Source: CAXBNB01 sp049115735 (GTDB taxonomy: Bacteria; Bacteroidota; Bacteroidia; Cytophagales; Cyclobacteriaceae). Taken from it: a DNA stretch of 64,000 nt. Within the stretch, counting starts at the first letter, position 1. Each line of letters opens with the position of its first letter. Positions 18,718-28,086 of this stretch are shown here, piece by piece. The notes beneath the pieces were generated by a model that was not told where the DNA came from, made no database searches, and worked only from the letters and a program-made list of their open reading frames with translations. The stretch covers positions 7,781 through 71,780 of the forward strand of contig JAGDZP010000024.1 in NCBI GenBank assembly GCA_049115735.1. The letters run 5' to 3'. A program made the position numbers and the translations under genes.

Positions 18718-20141
18718 AATACAAGGTAGTTTTCCTATTCATATTTCTCATAGATCTGAAGCCTATTGGTTTCTGTGCTGATGGGCCTAACATCACCTTC
18801 ATCATGGCAGACGACCTTGGTTATGGTGACCTTAGTTGTTATCGAGCAAGGAAAATCCTAACTCCTAATATCGATAGAATTGCAGGTGAAGGAACAATGT
18901 TTACTGATGCCCATAGCCCTGCTGCAGTTTGTAACCCTACACATTACGCCGTTTTGACGGGCATATATGGCTGGCGAAGCAGGTTAAAAAAAGAGGTTCT
19001 ATGGGATGGGTACAGGCGCTGTTTAATTGAACCCAATCGTACTACCATTGGTAATATGATGAAATCTAAGGGCTATCATACTGCTCAGATTGGCAAATGG
19101 CATTTGGGTTGGGAAGATGAAGAGCCCGTTGACTATACTAAGGGCTATCTGGGCAGAGGGCCTAAAGATTTAGGTTTTGATTACTCTTTTGTTACGGCGG
19201 TGGCTCACAATCTCTTTCCTATAACCTTTGTTGAAAATCATCAGGTTCTTGCAAAGGAATTTAAACCCATTGACTATCATATCTACGAACATGGAAAAAA
19301 AGAGATTCCACGAAAGTGCCTGGAGTGGCACCAAACAACAGATATTGGCCCTTCCCTAATATACTTTGATTGGCAGCCATATCTCGTCGATAGCATCTAT
19401 ACCGTCAAAGCATTCAACTTCATTACCGAACACCTAAAAAATAATCAGGATCAACTATTTTATTTACACTTAACTCCAGACGCTCATCATACACCCAACA
19501 ATGTTCCTGGCTTTCTTAAAGGTTCTAGTCAGGCAGGAGACCGGGGAGATCATACGCAAATGTTTGACTGGATGGTGGGTCAAATAAATGAAGCCTTGCA
19601 CCGACTGAATATTGACAAAAAAACCCTCTTAATAATTACCAGTGATAATGGGGTCACACATGCAGGTGTTGATGAATTCGGACACAAAGGCTGGGGAAAA
19701 CTCAAGGGAAGAAAAGGAACAAGATTGGAAGGCTGCCACAGAGTTCCCTTAATTATTAAGTGGGATGGCTTTGTGCAATCTAGTGTCAAAAATAATGGAC
19801 TCATCTGTCTTGTCGATATGATGGCTACATTTTCCCATATTATTGGTTATGAATTAGGTGACAATATAGGAGAAGATAGTTTTGATGTATTCACAATAAT
19901 TACCGGAAAAAAGAAAGAAATAAGAGAAAGTCTGGTAATGAATAATTACCAGGGAAGGTTTGCCATCAGAAAAGGCAAATGGAAACTAGTGGACGAAGAG
20001 CTTTACATTTTGGGAACTGACCTGGTAGAAGAGAACAATGTTGCTGACAAATATCCTGGGATTGTAAAGGAATTAAAAGACCTGCTTAGAATACAGCAAG
20101 CTGCAGGGTTTACTGCAAAAAGGTCAAGCCTCAATTTATAG
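18714..20141 (+). CDS. S1-family sulfatase with altered maturation motif (CNPTH)
   Basis: A 475-residue protein with full sulfatase architecture: signal peptide (1-21), 'PNITFIMADDLGYGDLSC' with the metal-binding Asp pair at 32-33, 'GKWHLGW', 'ITSDNGV', and the late Lys region 'GWGKLKGRKGTRLEGCHR'. The maturation motif, however, is Cys73-Asn-Pro-Thr-His77. The Arg that completes CxPxR is His, coded CAT at 18942-18944; a CGT to CAT transition would explain it. That Arg is recognised by formylglycine-generating enzyme and also touches the formylglycine in the active site. The close relative at 30427 has an intact CTPTR in an otherwise similar segment. The protein may be inactive, poorly matured or altered in role. 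The rest of the gene is intact and coupled by ATGA to the gene before it. Confidence 0.88.
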   Translation: MKYKVVFLFIFLIDLKPIGFCADGPNITFIMADDLGYGDLSCYRARKILTPNIDRIAGEGTMFTDAHSPAAVCNPTHYAVLTGIYGWRSRLKKEVLWDGYRRCLIEPNRTTIGNMMKSKGYHTAQIGKWHLGWEDEEPVDYTKGYLGRGPKDLGFDYSFVTAVAHNLFPITFVENHQVLAKEFKPIDYHIYEHGKKEIPRKCLEWHQTTDIGPSLIYFDWQPYLVDSIYTVKAFNFITEHLKNNQDQLFYLHLTPDAHHTPNNVPGFLKGSSQAGDRGDHTQMFDWMVGQINEALHRLNIDKKTLLIITSDNGVTHAGVDEFGHKGWGKLKGRKGTRLEGCHRVPLIIKWDGFVQSSVKNNGLICLVDMMATFSHIIGYELGDNIGEDSFDVFTIITGKKKEIRESLVMNNYQGRFAIRKGKWKLVDEELYILGTDLVEENNVADKYPGIVKELKDLLRIQQAAGFTAKRSSLNL

Positions 20142-20163
20142 ATTAAACAATAAATGCAATAAA

Positions 20164-20805
20164 ATGTATAAAAGAATACAGATCACAATTATTTCGGTTA
20201 TTGCAGTCTTTCTGTTTGCCGCACATACCAATAAACTTCCGAAAGTATTGATTATCGGTGACTCCATTTCGGCGGGATATACCCCTTTTGTAAAAGAGTT
20301 ATTGAAAGACGAAGCAACTGTAATTCGCAACGAGGGAAATGCTCGATATACGGGGTTTGGTCTAATAAAAATAAACGAATGGCTTGGAGAAGAAAATTGG
20401 GATGTCATTCAATTTAACTGGGGTCTATGGGATATGTATGGATGGCGCTATAAAGATTCAATTCGTACTCCAGATGTTTACGCCAAAAATCTGGAAATAT
20501 TGATTGCAAGACTGGAAGAGACAGGTGCCAAACTTATTTGGGCAACCACAACACCTGTTTGTACCGGACCGGAAAAAAACGATCTGATGGTAATAGATTT
20601 AAAAACCGAAAATGCCTTTCGAAAAGCTGCATTGAGGGTAATGAAAAGACATGAAATTCAGGTAAATGATTTATACGCATTTATTAAGCCAAAACAGAAT
20701 GAATATGCTATGGGTGATAACGATGTTCATTTTACTACTGAAGGATATCAATATTTAGCAGGGCATGTTGCCGATGAAATTAGAAAAAAATTAAAGCACG
20801 AGTAA
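20164..20805 (+). CDS. SGNH/GDSL-family hydrolase, probable carbohydrate esterase
   Basis: A 213-residue exported hydrolase. After a signal peptide (about 1-21) the block I motif 'IIGDSISAGY' places the nucleophile at Ser34. Block V 'DNDVHFTTEGYQYLAGH' gives the Asp187/His189 pair. 'QFNWGLWDMY' stands where block III (GxND) is expected, with Asn and Trp conserved. Family members remove acetyl or other acyl groups from glycans. The gene lies 22 bases after a sulfatase in the same direction, so removal of acyl groups from the same polysaccharide is the likely role. The exact ester is unknown. Confidence 0.85.
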   Translation: MYKRIQITIISVIAVFLFAAHTNKLPKVLIIGDSISAGYTPFVKELLKDEATVIRNEGNARYTGFGLIKINEWLGEENWDVIQFNWGLWDMYGWRYKDSIRTPDVYAKNLEILIARLEETGAKLIWATTTPVCTGPEKNDLMVIDLKTENAFRKAALRVMKRHEIQVNDLYAFIKPKQNEYAMGDNDVHFTTEGYQYLAGHVADEIRKKLKHE

Positions 20806-21392
20806 AAGGCTGATATACGTGGTTTTTATTGCCCTATCGACCTGCAAGAATCAAACGGAGAAATTTTAAAATTATAACAAATACATAAGATTCAAATCGA
20901 TGAAAAAACATTCTGTATTGGTCAATAATATTTATAAAGAGTCAATTGCCATACAAAAAAGGGATGGAGTAGGTTCGGATGATGTGCCTTATGCAAATAA
21001 AAGAAATGAGCACCTGAGTAATATAAGTGTTGATAATAAGGAAAGAATGCTCTAAGAAAGCGACTAGTAAATACTCTTCGGAATTAGAAAAACAATTAGG
21101 AATGAATAATAGTGCTGAAGCAAAATTTCTTAATAAGAAATGAAACGAGTTTTTGTAATAGTTCTTTCAATAATTGGTTGCAAAACACCAAATGATAATG
21201 CGTTTGATGCGCGAATTCAGGAAAATGAAAGACTGAGGCCTCAAACGAAAAACCACCAAGAATTAATGGACCAAAAGTGGTTGGTACATGGCCATGAAAA
21301 AATTATTTGTCGAACTCCTTGTCTATGAAAAGTATGAGAGATTTTTTATTGACATAGAAGTTGAACGAAAATTATTTAAGCCAAATTTTACC
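20806..21392 (+). pseudogene. Decayed stretch with short gene remnants, parents unidentified
   Basis: Three small pieces are visible. A 51-codon frame at 20900-21055 ('KKHSVLVNNIYKESIAIQ') ends at TAA. The coding sense then seems to move by one frame into 'KKATSKYSSELEKQLGMNN', ending at a TGA at 21141-21143. This overlaps an ATG at 21140 that opens a lipoprotein-like leader ('KRVFVIVLSIIGCKTPND') of 62 codons running to 21328. None matches a family I can name. The ATGA overlap between pieces suggests that they were once consecutive operon genes. The next real start is the sulfatase ATG at 21393. Confidence 0.4.
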
Positions 21393-22910
21393 ATGAAGAA
21401 ACCATTGAGATTTTTTTTATTTTTTATGAGTTTGATGACTTTGATCTCATGCAACTCATTAACAAAGAAAGAAGGGCCCGAGGCAGGCAAGCCTAATATC
21501 ATATTTATTTACGCTGATGACTTGGGAAGTGGTCTAATTGGTGTGAATGGTCAAAAGATAATTAAAACACCGAGTATTGATAAGCTATCTAGGCAGGGAA
21601 TTTCTTTTGATCACAACTATGGCTGTGCTTTTTGCTTACCAGCAAGGGCATCTTTGCTCACAGGTCTTCATGACGCTCACAAAAATGCCTGGAACCACGT
21701 GAATGGGGGAGCCTGGATCGACTATCGGAAGGGTAAGCATAGCTTCAAAAAGACCATGGAAAGGGTAGACAGCCTTCATCTTCCAATACCTCAAGATGAA
21801 GTGTTTTTACCACAACTGCTTAAAAAGGCCGGATACTTCACGGCACAGGTGGGTAAGCTGGAGTGGGGTTTTTCGACTACACCAAACCGCCTTGAGCGAC
21901 ATGGGTGGGATCATCATTTTGGCTATTACGACCATAAAAATGGACATGGCTATTATCCTAAGTCACTTTTTCGAAACGGGAAGGAGGTATTTTTCACTGG
22001 CAATACTTCAAATAATAGCAAAACACCAGGACCTTCTTACTCACAGAACCTTTTTCTGGATGAGATTTTAGAATTGATAAGGAATCATCAGGTGGACAAG
22101 CCTTTCTTTATCTACCATCCAACTCAGATTCCTCATGGTGATATCATGATTCCTGAGATAAATTCCGAATTTATAGATGACGAAAGGTTGACAAAAAACC
22201 AAAAAAAGTATGCTTCGATGGTAAAAATGCTTGATGATCACATTGGAATTATCATGGATGAGCTTGTCGTTCAAGGGATTGACAACAATACTATTGTGAT
22301 TTTTTCTGTGGATAATGGTCATGAAGTCTATTATGAGCCAGATCATCGATTGAGTTACGACGAAGGAAAGGGATTACTATCTGATAAATATGACTCGGAG
22401 GATGATAGGGATGTATTTAATGGAAATAATAATTTATCTGGCAAAAAGTTTTCCACCTGGGAAGGAGGAATTCGGGTTCCTCTAATAGTCAGTTGGCCAG
22501 GTAAGATCAGACCTGATAGCAAGTCGGATTTACTGGTAGCGAATTACGATCTTATGCCTACTCTTGCTGATATTTCTGGTATCGAAATGCCTGAAGGGAA
22601 AGATGGTGTGTCTTATTTACCAACATTATTAGACAAACCAGAACAGGTAGAACATGACTTTGTTATTGCCAGAGGAGCGGTTCGTTATACGGCTCATAGA
22701 GGAGCGGCTCTGGTTTCTAGAGACGGCTGGAAAGTACGATATTTTGAGAATGAAGAAGTGTATATGCTGTATGACCTCAATTCAGATCCTAAAGAAGACT
22801 ATGACCTGTCATTAGAATACCCCAAAAAGTTAGCAGAACTAAGAAAAATGTTTGACAAGGAGTTTAATAGCCAACGAAGAGACATAAACTCAGATTTTCT
22901 ATCACAATGA
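21393..22910 (+). CDS. Lipoprotein S1-family sulfatase (CLPAR)
   Basis: A 505-residue sulfatase. The ATG at 21393 is chosen over an upstream in-frame start at 21288 because it opens a lipoprotein leader with lipobox 'LISC' (Cys20). The metal-binding Asp pair is in 'IIFIYADDLGSG' (42-43). The maturation motif is Cys81-Leu-Pro-Ala-Arg85. The core CxPxR is kept, but Ala replaces the more usual Ser or Thr. 'QVGKLEWGF' replaces the common GKWHLG, so this belongs to a more distant sulfatase subfamily. 'FSVDNGHEVYYEPDH' and 'TWEGGIRVPLIVSW' complete the active site. Its TGA overlaps the start of the GH2 gene (ATGA), so the two are coupled. Confidence 0.9.
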   Translation: MKKPLRFFLFFMSLMTLISCNSLTKKEGPEAGKPNIIFIYADDLGSGLIGVNGQKIIKTPSIDKLSRQGISFDHNYGCAFCLPARASLLTGLHDAHKNAWNHVNGGAWIDYRKGKHSFKKTMERVDSLHLPIPQDEVFLPQLLKKAGYFTAQVGKLEWGFSTTPNRLERHGWDHHFGYYDHKNGHGYYPKSLFRNGKEVFFTGNTSNNSKTPGPSYSQNLFLDEILELIRNHQVDKPFFIYHPTQIPHGDIMIPEINSEFIDDERLTKNQKKYASMVKMLDDHIGIIMDELVVQGIDNNTIVIFSVDNGHEVYYEPDHRLSYDEGKGLLSDKYDSEDDRDVFNGNNNLSGKKFSTWEGGIRVPLIVSWPGKIRPDSKSDLLVANYDLMPTLADISGIEMPEGKDGVSYLPTLLDKPEQVEHDFVIARGAVRYTAHRGAALVSRDGWKVRYFENEEVYMLYDLNSDPKEDYDLSLEYPKKLAELRKMFDKEFNSQRRDINSDFLSQ

Positions 22911-25822
22911 AGATTAATAAGAACGAAAGAATAAAAACCAATAATGGTATGCGAAGTAAATTTTTAAGATTGTTTGCGCTGTTGATAATTACATCAGGTT
23001 GCCAAAACTCTTTCGAGTCATACGATGAGGTTAAAGATCTCTCCGGAACATGGAAACTGCAATTAGATCCCAGTAATGTCGGGATGGAAGAAAAGTGGTT
23101 TAACACAGATTTTAACGATTCCATACCGCTCCCCGGCACTACAGATGAACATAAAAAAGGAATCCACAAAGATGAACAGGCAGTAGAGCGCCTTTCGCGT
23201 GTATGGTATTGGAAGGGTGCTGCGTGGTATCAGAAAGAAGTTGATATTCCTGAACATTGGACAGGTAAAAATGTCAAGCTACTCCTTGAACGCACGAAAG
23301 ATACTTATGTCTGGTTTGATGATGCAAACTGTGGGTATGAAAATACATTGAGTGCTCCTCAGTATTTTGATCTTTCCAAAACCATTAAGCCCGGAAAACA
23401 TAAGATTACCGTATTGGTGGACAATGCAAAACTTCCCCCGGTTGGTCCGTCGCATGCCGTTGACGAACGCACCCAGACAAATTGGAACGGGATTGTGGGT
23501 AGAATAGAACTACAGGTAACTGATCCAATATGGATAGAGGAAGTACAAGCATACCCAAATGTTAAGAACAACCGAGTAAAAATTCTGGTAACGATTGGAA
23601 ATATAACAGAAAAAGAGGCAATGGGGGAATTGCTCATAAGTGCAGAAAGTTGGAATACAGAAAAGCCTGTGGAATTCCAAACTCAGAAGGAAGAAATAGC
23701 AAGGATAACAAAAGATAAGGTTTTTGAATTCATCTACAATTTCGATCAATTTGCACCCCTGTGGGATGAATTTGATCCGGCCTTGATCAAATTGAGTCTA
23801 AACTTATCCGCCCGATCGGGTGATGAATCCTTCAAGAGTTCAAAGCAAGTGGACTTTGGAATGCGCGAATTCAAACGTAAGGGTAAATACATATACATCA
23901 ATGGTCAAAGAGTATTCTTAAGAGGTCGTACCGACAGTGCAAACTACCCCCTTACGGGTTATCCTCCAATGGATAAGGAGTCCTGGTTGAAATATTTCAG
24001 GCAATTAAAATCCTACGGTATCAATCATTGGCGTTTTCACTCCTGGTGTCCACCAAAAGAAGCAATAAATGCTGCTGATGAGGTTGGTGTGTACCTGCAA
24101 CCTGAACTTCCAAACAAAAGAAGTGGAATGGATAAAAAGAGCATAGAAGATGAGGCTGTTCGTGAAATGTATAATATCGATTACATGGAAGTAGACACCA
24201 GTAGAATCAATATGACCCTTAAAAATTATTTGCAAAGAGAGGGAGAACTGATCTTTAAGCATTTTGGCAATCATCCCTCATTTACCATGTTTACTTTAGG
24301 AAATGAACTGGGACGAAATGAGGCGATGTATGAACTTGTGGAGAATTTCAAAAACATTGATTCGCGAAGACTGTATGCTCAGGGCACTAATAATATGCAC
24401 TGGGAACCAAGTTTTGCAGAAGGGGACGACTTTTGGGTAGCTGCTAAAACAACACCTAAAATGCCGGTTCGCGGATCCTATTTTCATATAGATTTTGCAA
24501 ACGGTCATATTGAAAACTTTCCACCATCCACTTTGGTAGATTATTCGGAATCGATAAAAGAAGTTAATGTTCCCGTAATTGGCCATGAAACAGGGCAATT
24601 TCAGATTTCACCTGATTTCAATGATATCCCAAAATTTACAGGTGTAACCAGAGCAAGGAATTATGAAATATTTAGGGAAAGACTAAAAAAGGCCAACATG
24701 CTAGACCAATCCGATGATTTCGTAAATGCATCAGGAAAACTGGCCGTGATATGTTATAGGGAAGACATTGAAGCTGCTCTTAGAACACCTGACTTTGCAG
24801 GAATTCAACTTTTGGATATCCAGGATTTTCCAGGGCAAGGTACCGCCCTGGTAGGAATTCTCAATGCGTTTATGGAATCTAAAGGGCTTATCACACCTGA
24901 AAAATGGAGCCAATTCTGTAACGAAGTGGTTCCATTGCTAAAAATGAGCAAATATACCTGGACCAACGATGAATGGTTTACAGCAAATATTGAGATTGCT
25001 CACTATGGTAAAGAAGATTTCAGGGATGCTGAAGTAAGCTGGAAAATTGTTGATGAAAAAGGAAAGATGTATAGTGAAGGAAAGCTAACAAAAGCAACTA
25101 TTTCCCAAGGGGGAGTGGCAGCCATTGGTGAAATAAGCCTTGCCCTAAATTCAATTGACAAGGCGAAAAAATTGAAAATTACAATTTCACTGGATGGCAC
25201 GAAATACAAAAACGAATATGACATTTGGGTTTATCCGAAAACAGTAAATACAACTATTCCTGAAGGTGTTATGGTTTCAAATGAGCTGGACACTAAAACA
25301 AAACAACATCTTCAAAATGGTGGCAAGGTAATAATATTTCCAGAGCACGATAAACTCACCCATTGTATCAAAGGAGCATTTCAAACTGACTTTTGGTGCT
25401 ATCCCATGTTCGCACGTGGTGCGATAAAACGTGGTTTAGAACCAGCACCTGGCTCACTGGGGTTCATATGCGATCCAGACTCTCCTTTACTAGAATATTT
25501 CCCAACTGAGTTTCATAGCAACTGGCAGTGGTGGCAACTAGTAAGAAATTGTAAACCGATCATACTAGACGACACACCTGCAGATTATAGACCATTAATA
25601 CAAACAATAGACAATTTTGCCCGGAATCACAAACTGGGAATGGTTTTCGAAACCAAGTATGGGAAAGGAAGTGCCCTGGTCTGTGCCATAGACTTGCCTA
25701 ACCTTCAAGACAAACCTGAAGCAAGACAGCTCTATTACAGTATCTTGAAATATGTTAAATCGGATAAATTTTCCCCGGAAAAAGAACTTGGTCCAAATGT
25801 TTTGCGGAATATTCTGCAATAA
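22907..25822 (+). CDS. GH2-family beta-glycosidase lipoprotein
   Basis: A 971-residue exported glycosidase. The N-terminal jelly-roll sugar-binding domain covers about 40-205 ('LSGTWKLQLDPSN', 'WYQKEVDIPEHWTG', 'TNWNGIVGRIEL'). An immunoglobulin-like domain follows to about 320, then the TIM barrel ('YINGQRVFLRGRTDSANYP', 'INHWRFHSWCPPKEA'). The acid/base is Glu467 in 'LGNELGR' and the nucleophile is Glu561 in 'VIGHETGQ'. The lipobox 'ITSGC' puts the lipidated Cys at 32. Translation may begin at the ATG at 22907, overlapping the sulfatase stop, or at Met15 (22949), which gives a tidier leader. GH2 members include beta-galactosidases, glucuronidases and mannosidases; this divergent sequence does not allow a choice. 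Confidence 0.88.
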   Translation: MKINKNERIKTNNGMRSKFLRLFALLIITSGCQNSFESYDEVKDLSGTWKLQLDPSNVGMEEKWFNTDFNDSIPLPGTTDEHKKGIHKDEQAVERLSRVWYWKGAAWYQKEVDIPEHWTGKNVKLLLERTKDTYVWFDDANCGYENTLSAPQYFDLSKTIKPGKHKITVLVDNAKLPPVGPSHAVDERTQTNWNGIVGRIELQVTDPIWIEEVQAYPNVKNNRVKILVTIGNITEKEAMGELLISAESWNTEKPVEFQTQKEEIARITKDKVFEFIYNFDQFAPLWDEFDPALIKLSLNLSARSGDESFKSSKQVDFGMREFKRKGKYIYINGQRVFLRGRTDSANYPLTGYPPMDKESWLKYFRQLKSYGINHWRFHSWCPPKEAINAADEVGVYLQPELPNKRSGMDKKSIEDEAVREMYNIDYMEVDTSRINMTLKNYLQREGELIFKHFGNHPSFTMFTLGNELGRNEAMYELVENFKNIDSRRLYAQGTNNMHWEPSFAEGDDFWVAAKTTPKMPVRGSYFHIDFANGHIENFPPSTLVDYSESIKEVNVPVIGHETGQFQISPDFNDIPKFTGVTRARNYEIFRERLKKANMLDQSDDFVNASGKLAVICYREDIEAALRTPDFAGIQLLDIQDFPGQGTALVGILNAFMESKGLITPEKWSQFCNEVVPLLKMSKYTWTNDEWFTANIEIAHYGKEDFRDAEVSWKIVDEKGKMYSEGKLTKATISQGGVAAIGEISLALNSIDKAKKLKITISLDGTKYKNEYDIWVYPKTVNTTIPEGVMVSNELDTKTKQHLQNGGKVIIFPEHDKLTHCIKGAFQTDFWCYPMFARGAIKRGLEPAPGSLGFICDPDSPLLEYFPTEFHSNWQWWQLVRNCKPIILDDTPADYRPLIQTIDNFARNHKLGMVFETKYGKGSALVCAIDLPNLQDKPEARQLYYSILKYVKSDKFSPEKELGPNVLRNILQ

Positions 25823-25861
25823 TTTGGCAAATTTTATTAAGAATTTAAAAGACAGACTTAT

Positions 25862-28006
25862 ATGAGTATAAAAATTCAACCAATGGGAATTCTCATACTC
25901 ATTTTATTGACAGCATTTTCCTACTCCGATTCAAACTCAAAAAATCAGCCAATCGATAATGTTCAATGTCTAGTGGAAAAAGGAGATATTCTTAGAAACG
26001 AGTACTCCAATTCTCCTACTATTAATTTGTACCAAGGTAATGGGCGTTTTGGATCGTGCTTTGGCAGACTTGGTTTGCATAACAAACCTGAAAAAGTGCA
26101 TGGAGAAAAACAGGGTAATAATAGATTTGGTCGTACCCAGTTTATGCACATGAATCATAAAGTGCGTGGCAAATTTGGTGCTGATTATTTAATTCCAATG
26201 GGAAAAATATATTGGAAAGATTCATTAACCAATATTTCTCAATATAAGCAACATCAAAAAATGTTTGATGGTACTATATCAACTTCGTTTCAAACAGGAC
26301 AGAATAAAATAGATGTGAAAACATGGTTTGATGGCACAGCAAGAGATATGGCTGTTGTTTCCATCAAAATTGATAAAAAACCGTTTTCAGTGATCTACGA
26401 TCCTCAGAAAACTATTAATGTTCATTATAACCAGCAATTCGTTAAGGATATTTCTATCAGTAAGAATGGTGATTTCTGGAAGGTAAGTACAACTTGTGCC
26501 GGGTTTTCTTCAGATGTAATTATTAAAACCTCTTGTACGGCTGAGGAAGTTGATGGAAAACTAAAAATCAACCTTGAAAAAGGAAAAAACAACATTTTTA
26601 TTTCTTTAAATAATTCTTTCGAAAAAACAGTAAAAGAGTCTTTGGAAGATACACAAATCTGGTGGGCAAATAAATGGGGCAATAGTGCTTGGCTGGATCT
26701 TCCGGATGACAATGCACAAAAAATGTGGATCAGATCTATGGCGCAATTTTTCTTTACCTGTGGCAATGACAATATGGGTATGCCCCCTCCAATGGGACTT
26801 TCGGGTAACGGTTGGCCATTCCCTTTTCCACAGGATATCTCCTATATTAATCCCGTTATGTTAATTACAGGAAATACTGATATTAGTAAAACATGGGTTG
26901 AGTATATGTCCACAAGACTTAAAGGAATGAAGGACTATACGAGAAGGCTTCTGAAGGTTGATGGAGTCATTTGTCCTTGGGTGTTTCCATACAATCAATT
27001 TTCTGAATATCATGCTCCAGTGCCGCCAAATGTGTTTTACTACGAAACACATAACTCGGGTTACCTGTGTCGAATGGCTTATGAAACAGCAGCAATGATA
27101 GACGATGAAGAATGGACAAGAAAATACGCACTTCCAGTTGTTAAAGAAACGGCAATTTTTTATAAAAGTATTAGTAAAAAGGAAGCAGATGGATTATGGC
27201 ATGTTTTTGTGGAGCCATCCATGGGGCAGGATGAAACTGGAGGGCAAAATCAGAAAGATTATCTGTGTGCTTTATACAGTGCGAAGTATTGTTTTCAAAA
27301 AGCAATTGAATATGGTCTGGATACCAATGGTGAATATCAGCAAATTCTAAAAGACAACCTTGCTTTTGAATCGCTTGTATCGCAGCGAGATTATTATTTT
27401 TCATGCCAAGGTAGCGGAGAGAAAGATTTTGGGAATCAAAAGCACCCTCCACAATTGAATGAACTGGCCTTTTTACCGGTTAGCAAAAAATCTTCTAATC
27501 AGGCTCTGAATGCCTATAACATAAGGTATGAAATTACAAGAGACGCTGAAAAACCCCATTTTTATGGATGGACTCTTGGTGAATTTTTATTAGCAGGTAC
27601 CAGACTTGGAGATGTAGATTCGTGGAAAAAAGATTGGGATAAGCTATTACCTTCAGCATATGTCGACGAAGAATTCATTCAGATATTTGAAACCAGTAGG
27701 GTACAAAGTGAATCATTTTATACTACGACGAACGGATTGACTATTAATTCTTTGTTAGATGGAATAGTAACCACCTGGTGGGGAAAGCTTGAAATTGCAA
27801 AATGTCTCCCATGGGAAGGAAAAGTGAGTTTTGGAAATATTCGAACTCTACTAGGAGTGGTTGTTGATGGTAGGATTGAAAATGGCATTGCAGAATTAAA
27901 TGTCACTGCTTGGAAAGATTGTTCAATTGATTTACATGGAGAGGGACTGAATATTAAAAAGGGAGAAACAATAAGCAGGATCGTTGATCTAAAACTAGGT
28001 AATTAA
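25862..28006 (+). CDS. (alpha/alpha)6-barrel glycosidase, GH65/GH95-like
   Basis: A 714-residue exported protein with a signal peptide (about 8-22). Its N-terminal beta domain holds 'YQGNGRFGSCFGRLGLH', comparable to the 'PLGNGDIG' motif of DUF5703 and GH95 proteins. Its central part ('QKMWIRSMAQFFFTCGND', 'NGWPFPFPQDISYINPVML', 'YYETHNSGYLCRMAYETA') looks like a helical barrel. Possible acid residues are in 'HVFVEPSMGQDETGGQNQ'. A C-terminal beta domain ('VDGRIENGIAELNVTAWKD') closes it. I place it in the same broad clan as the gene at 16408 but cannot name a family. It begins 39 bases after the GH2 gene, so co-expression is expected. Confidence 0.65.
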   Translation: MSIKIQPMGILILILLTAFSYSDSNSKNQPIDNVQCLVEKGDILRNEYSNSPTINLYQGNGRFGSCFGRLGLHNKPEKVHGEKQGNNRFGRTQFMHMNHKVRGKFGADYLIPMGKIYWKDSLTNISQYKQHQKMFDGTISTSFQTGQNKIDVKTWFDGTARDMAVVSIKIDKKPFSVIYDPQKTINVHYNQQFVKDISISKNGDFWKVSTTCAGFSSDVIIKTSCTAEEVDGKLKINLEKGKNNIFISLNNSFEKTVKESLEDTQIWWANKWGNSAWLDLPDDNAQKMWIRSMAQFFFTCGNDNMGMPPPMGLSGNGWPFPFPQDISYINPVMLITGNTDISKTWVEYMSTRLKGMKDYTRRLLKVDGVICPWVFPYNQFSEYHAPVPPNVFYYETHNSGYLCRMAYETAAMIDDEEWTRKYALPVVKETAIFYKSISKKEADGLWHVFVEPSMGQDETGGQNQKDYLCALYSAKYCFQKAIEYGLDTNGEYQQILKDNLAFESLVSQRDYYFSCQGSGEKDFGNQKHPPQLNELAFLPVSKKSSNQALNAYNIRYEITRDAEKPHFYGWTLGEFLLAGTRLGDVDSWKKDWDKLLPSAYVDEEFIQIFETSRVQSESFYTTTNGLTINSLLDGIVTTWWGKLEIAKCLPWEGKVSFGNIRTLLGVVVDGRIENGIAELNVTAWKDCSIDLHGEGLNIKKGETISRIVDLKLGN

Positions 28007-28086
28007 TTGATTATTCTCTGATCAGTAAACAACAACATTCACAGTTTTTTATGACATTTTATTTCATTTAACATAAAGCAATCATT

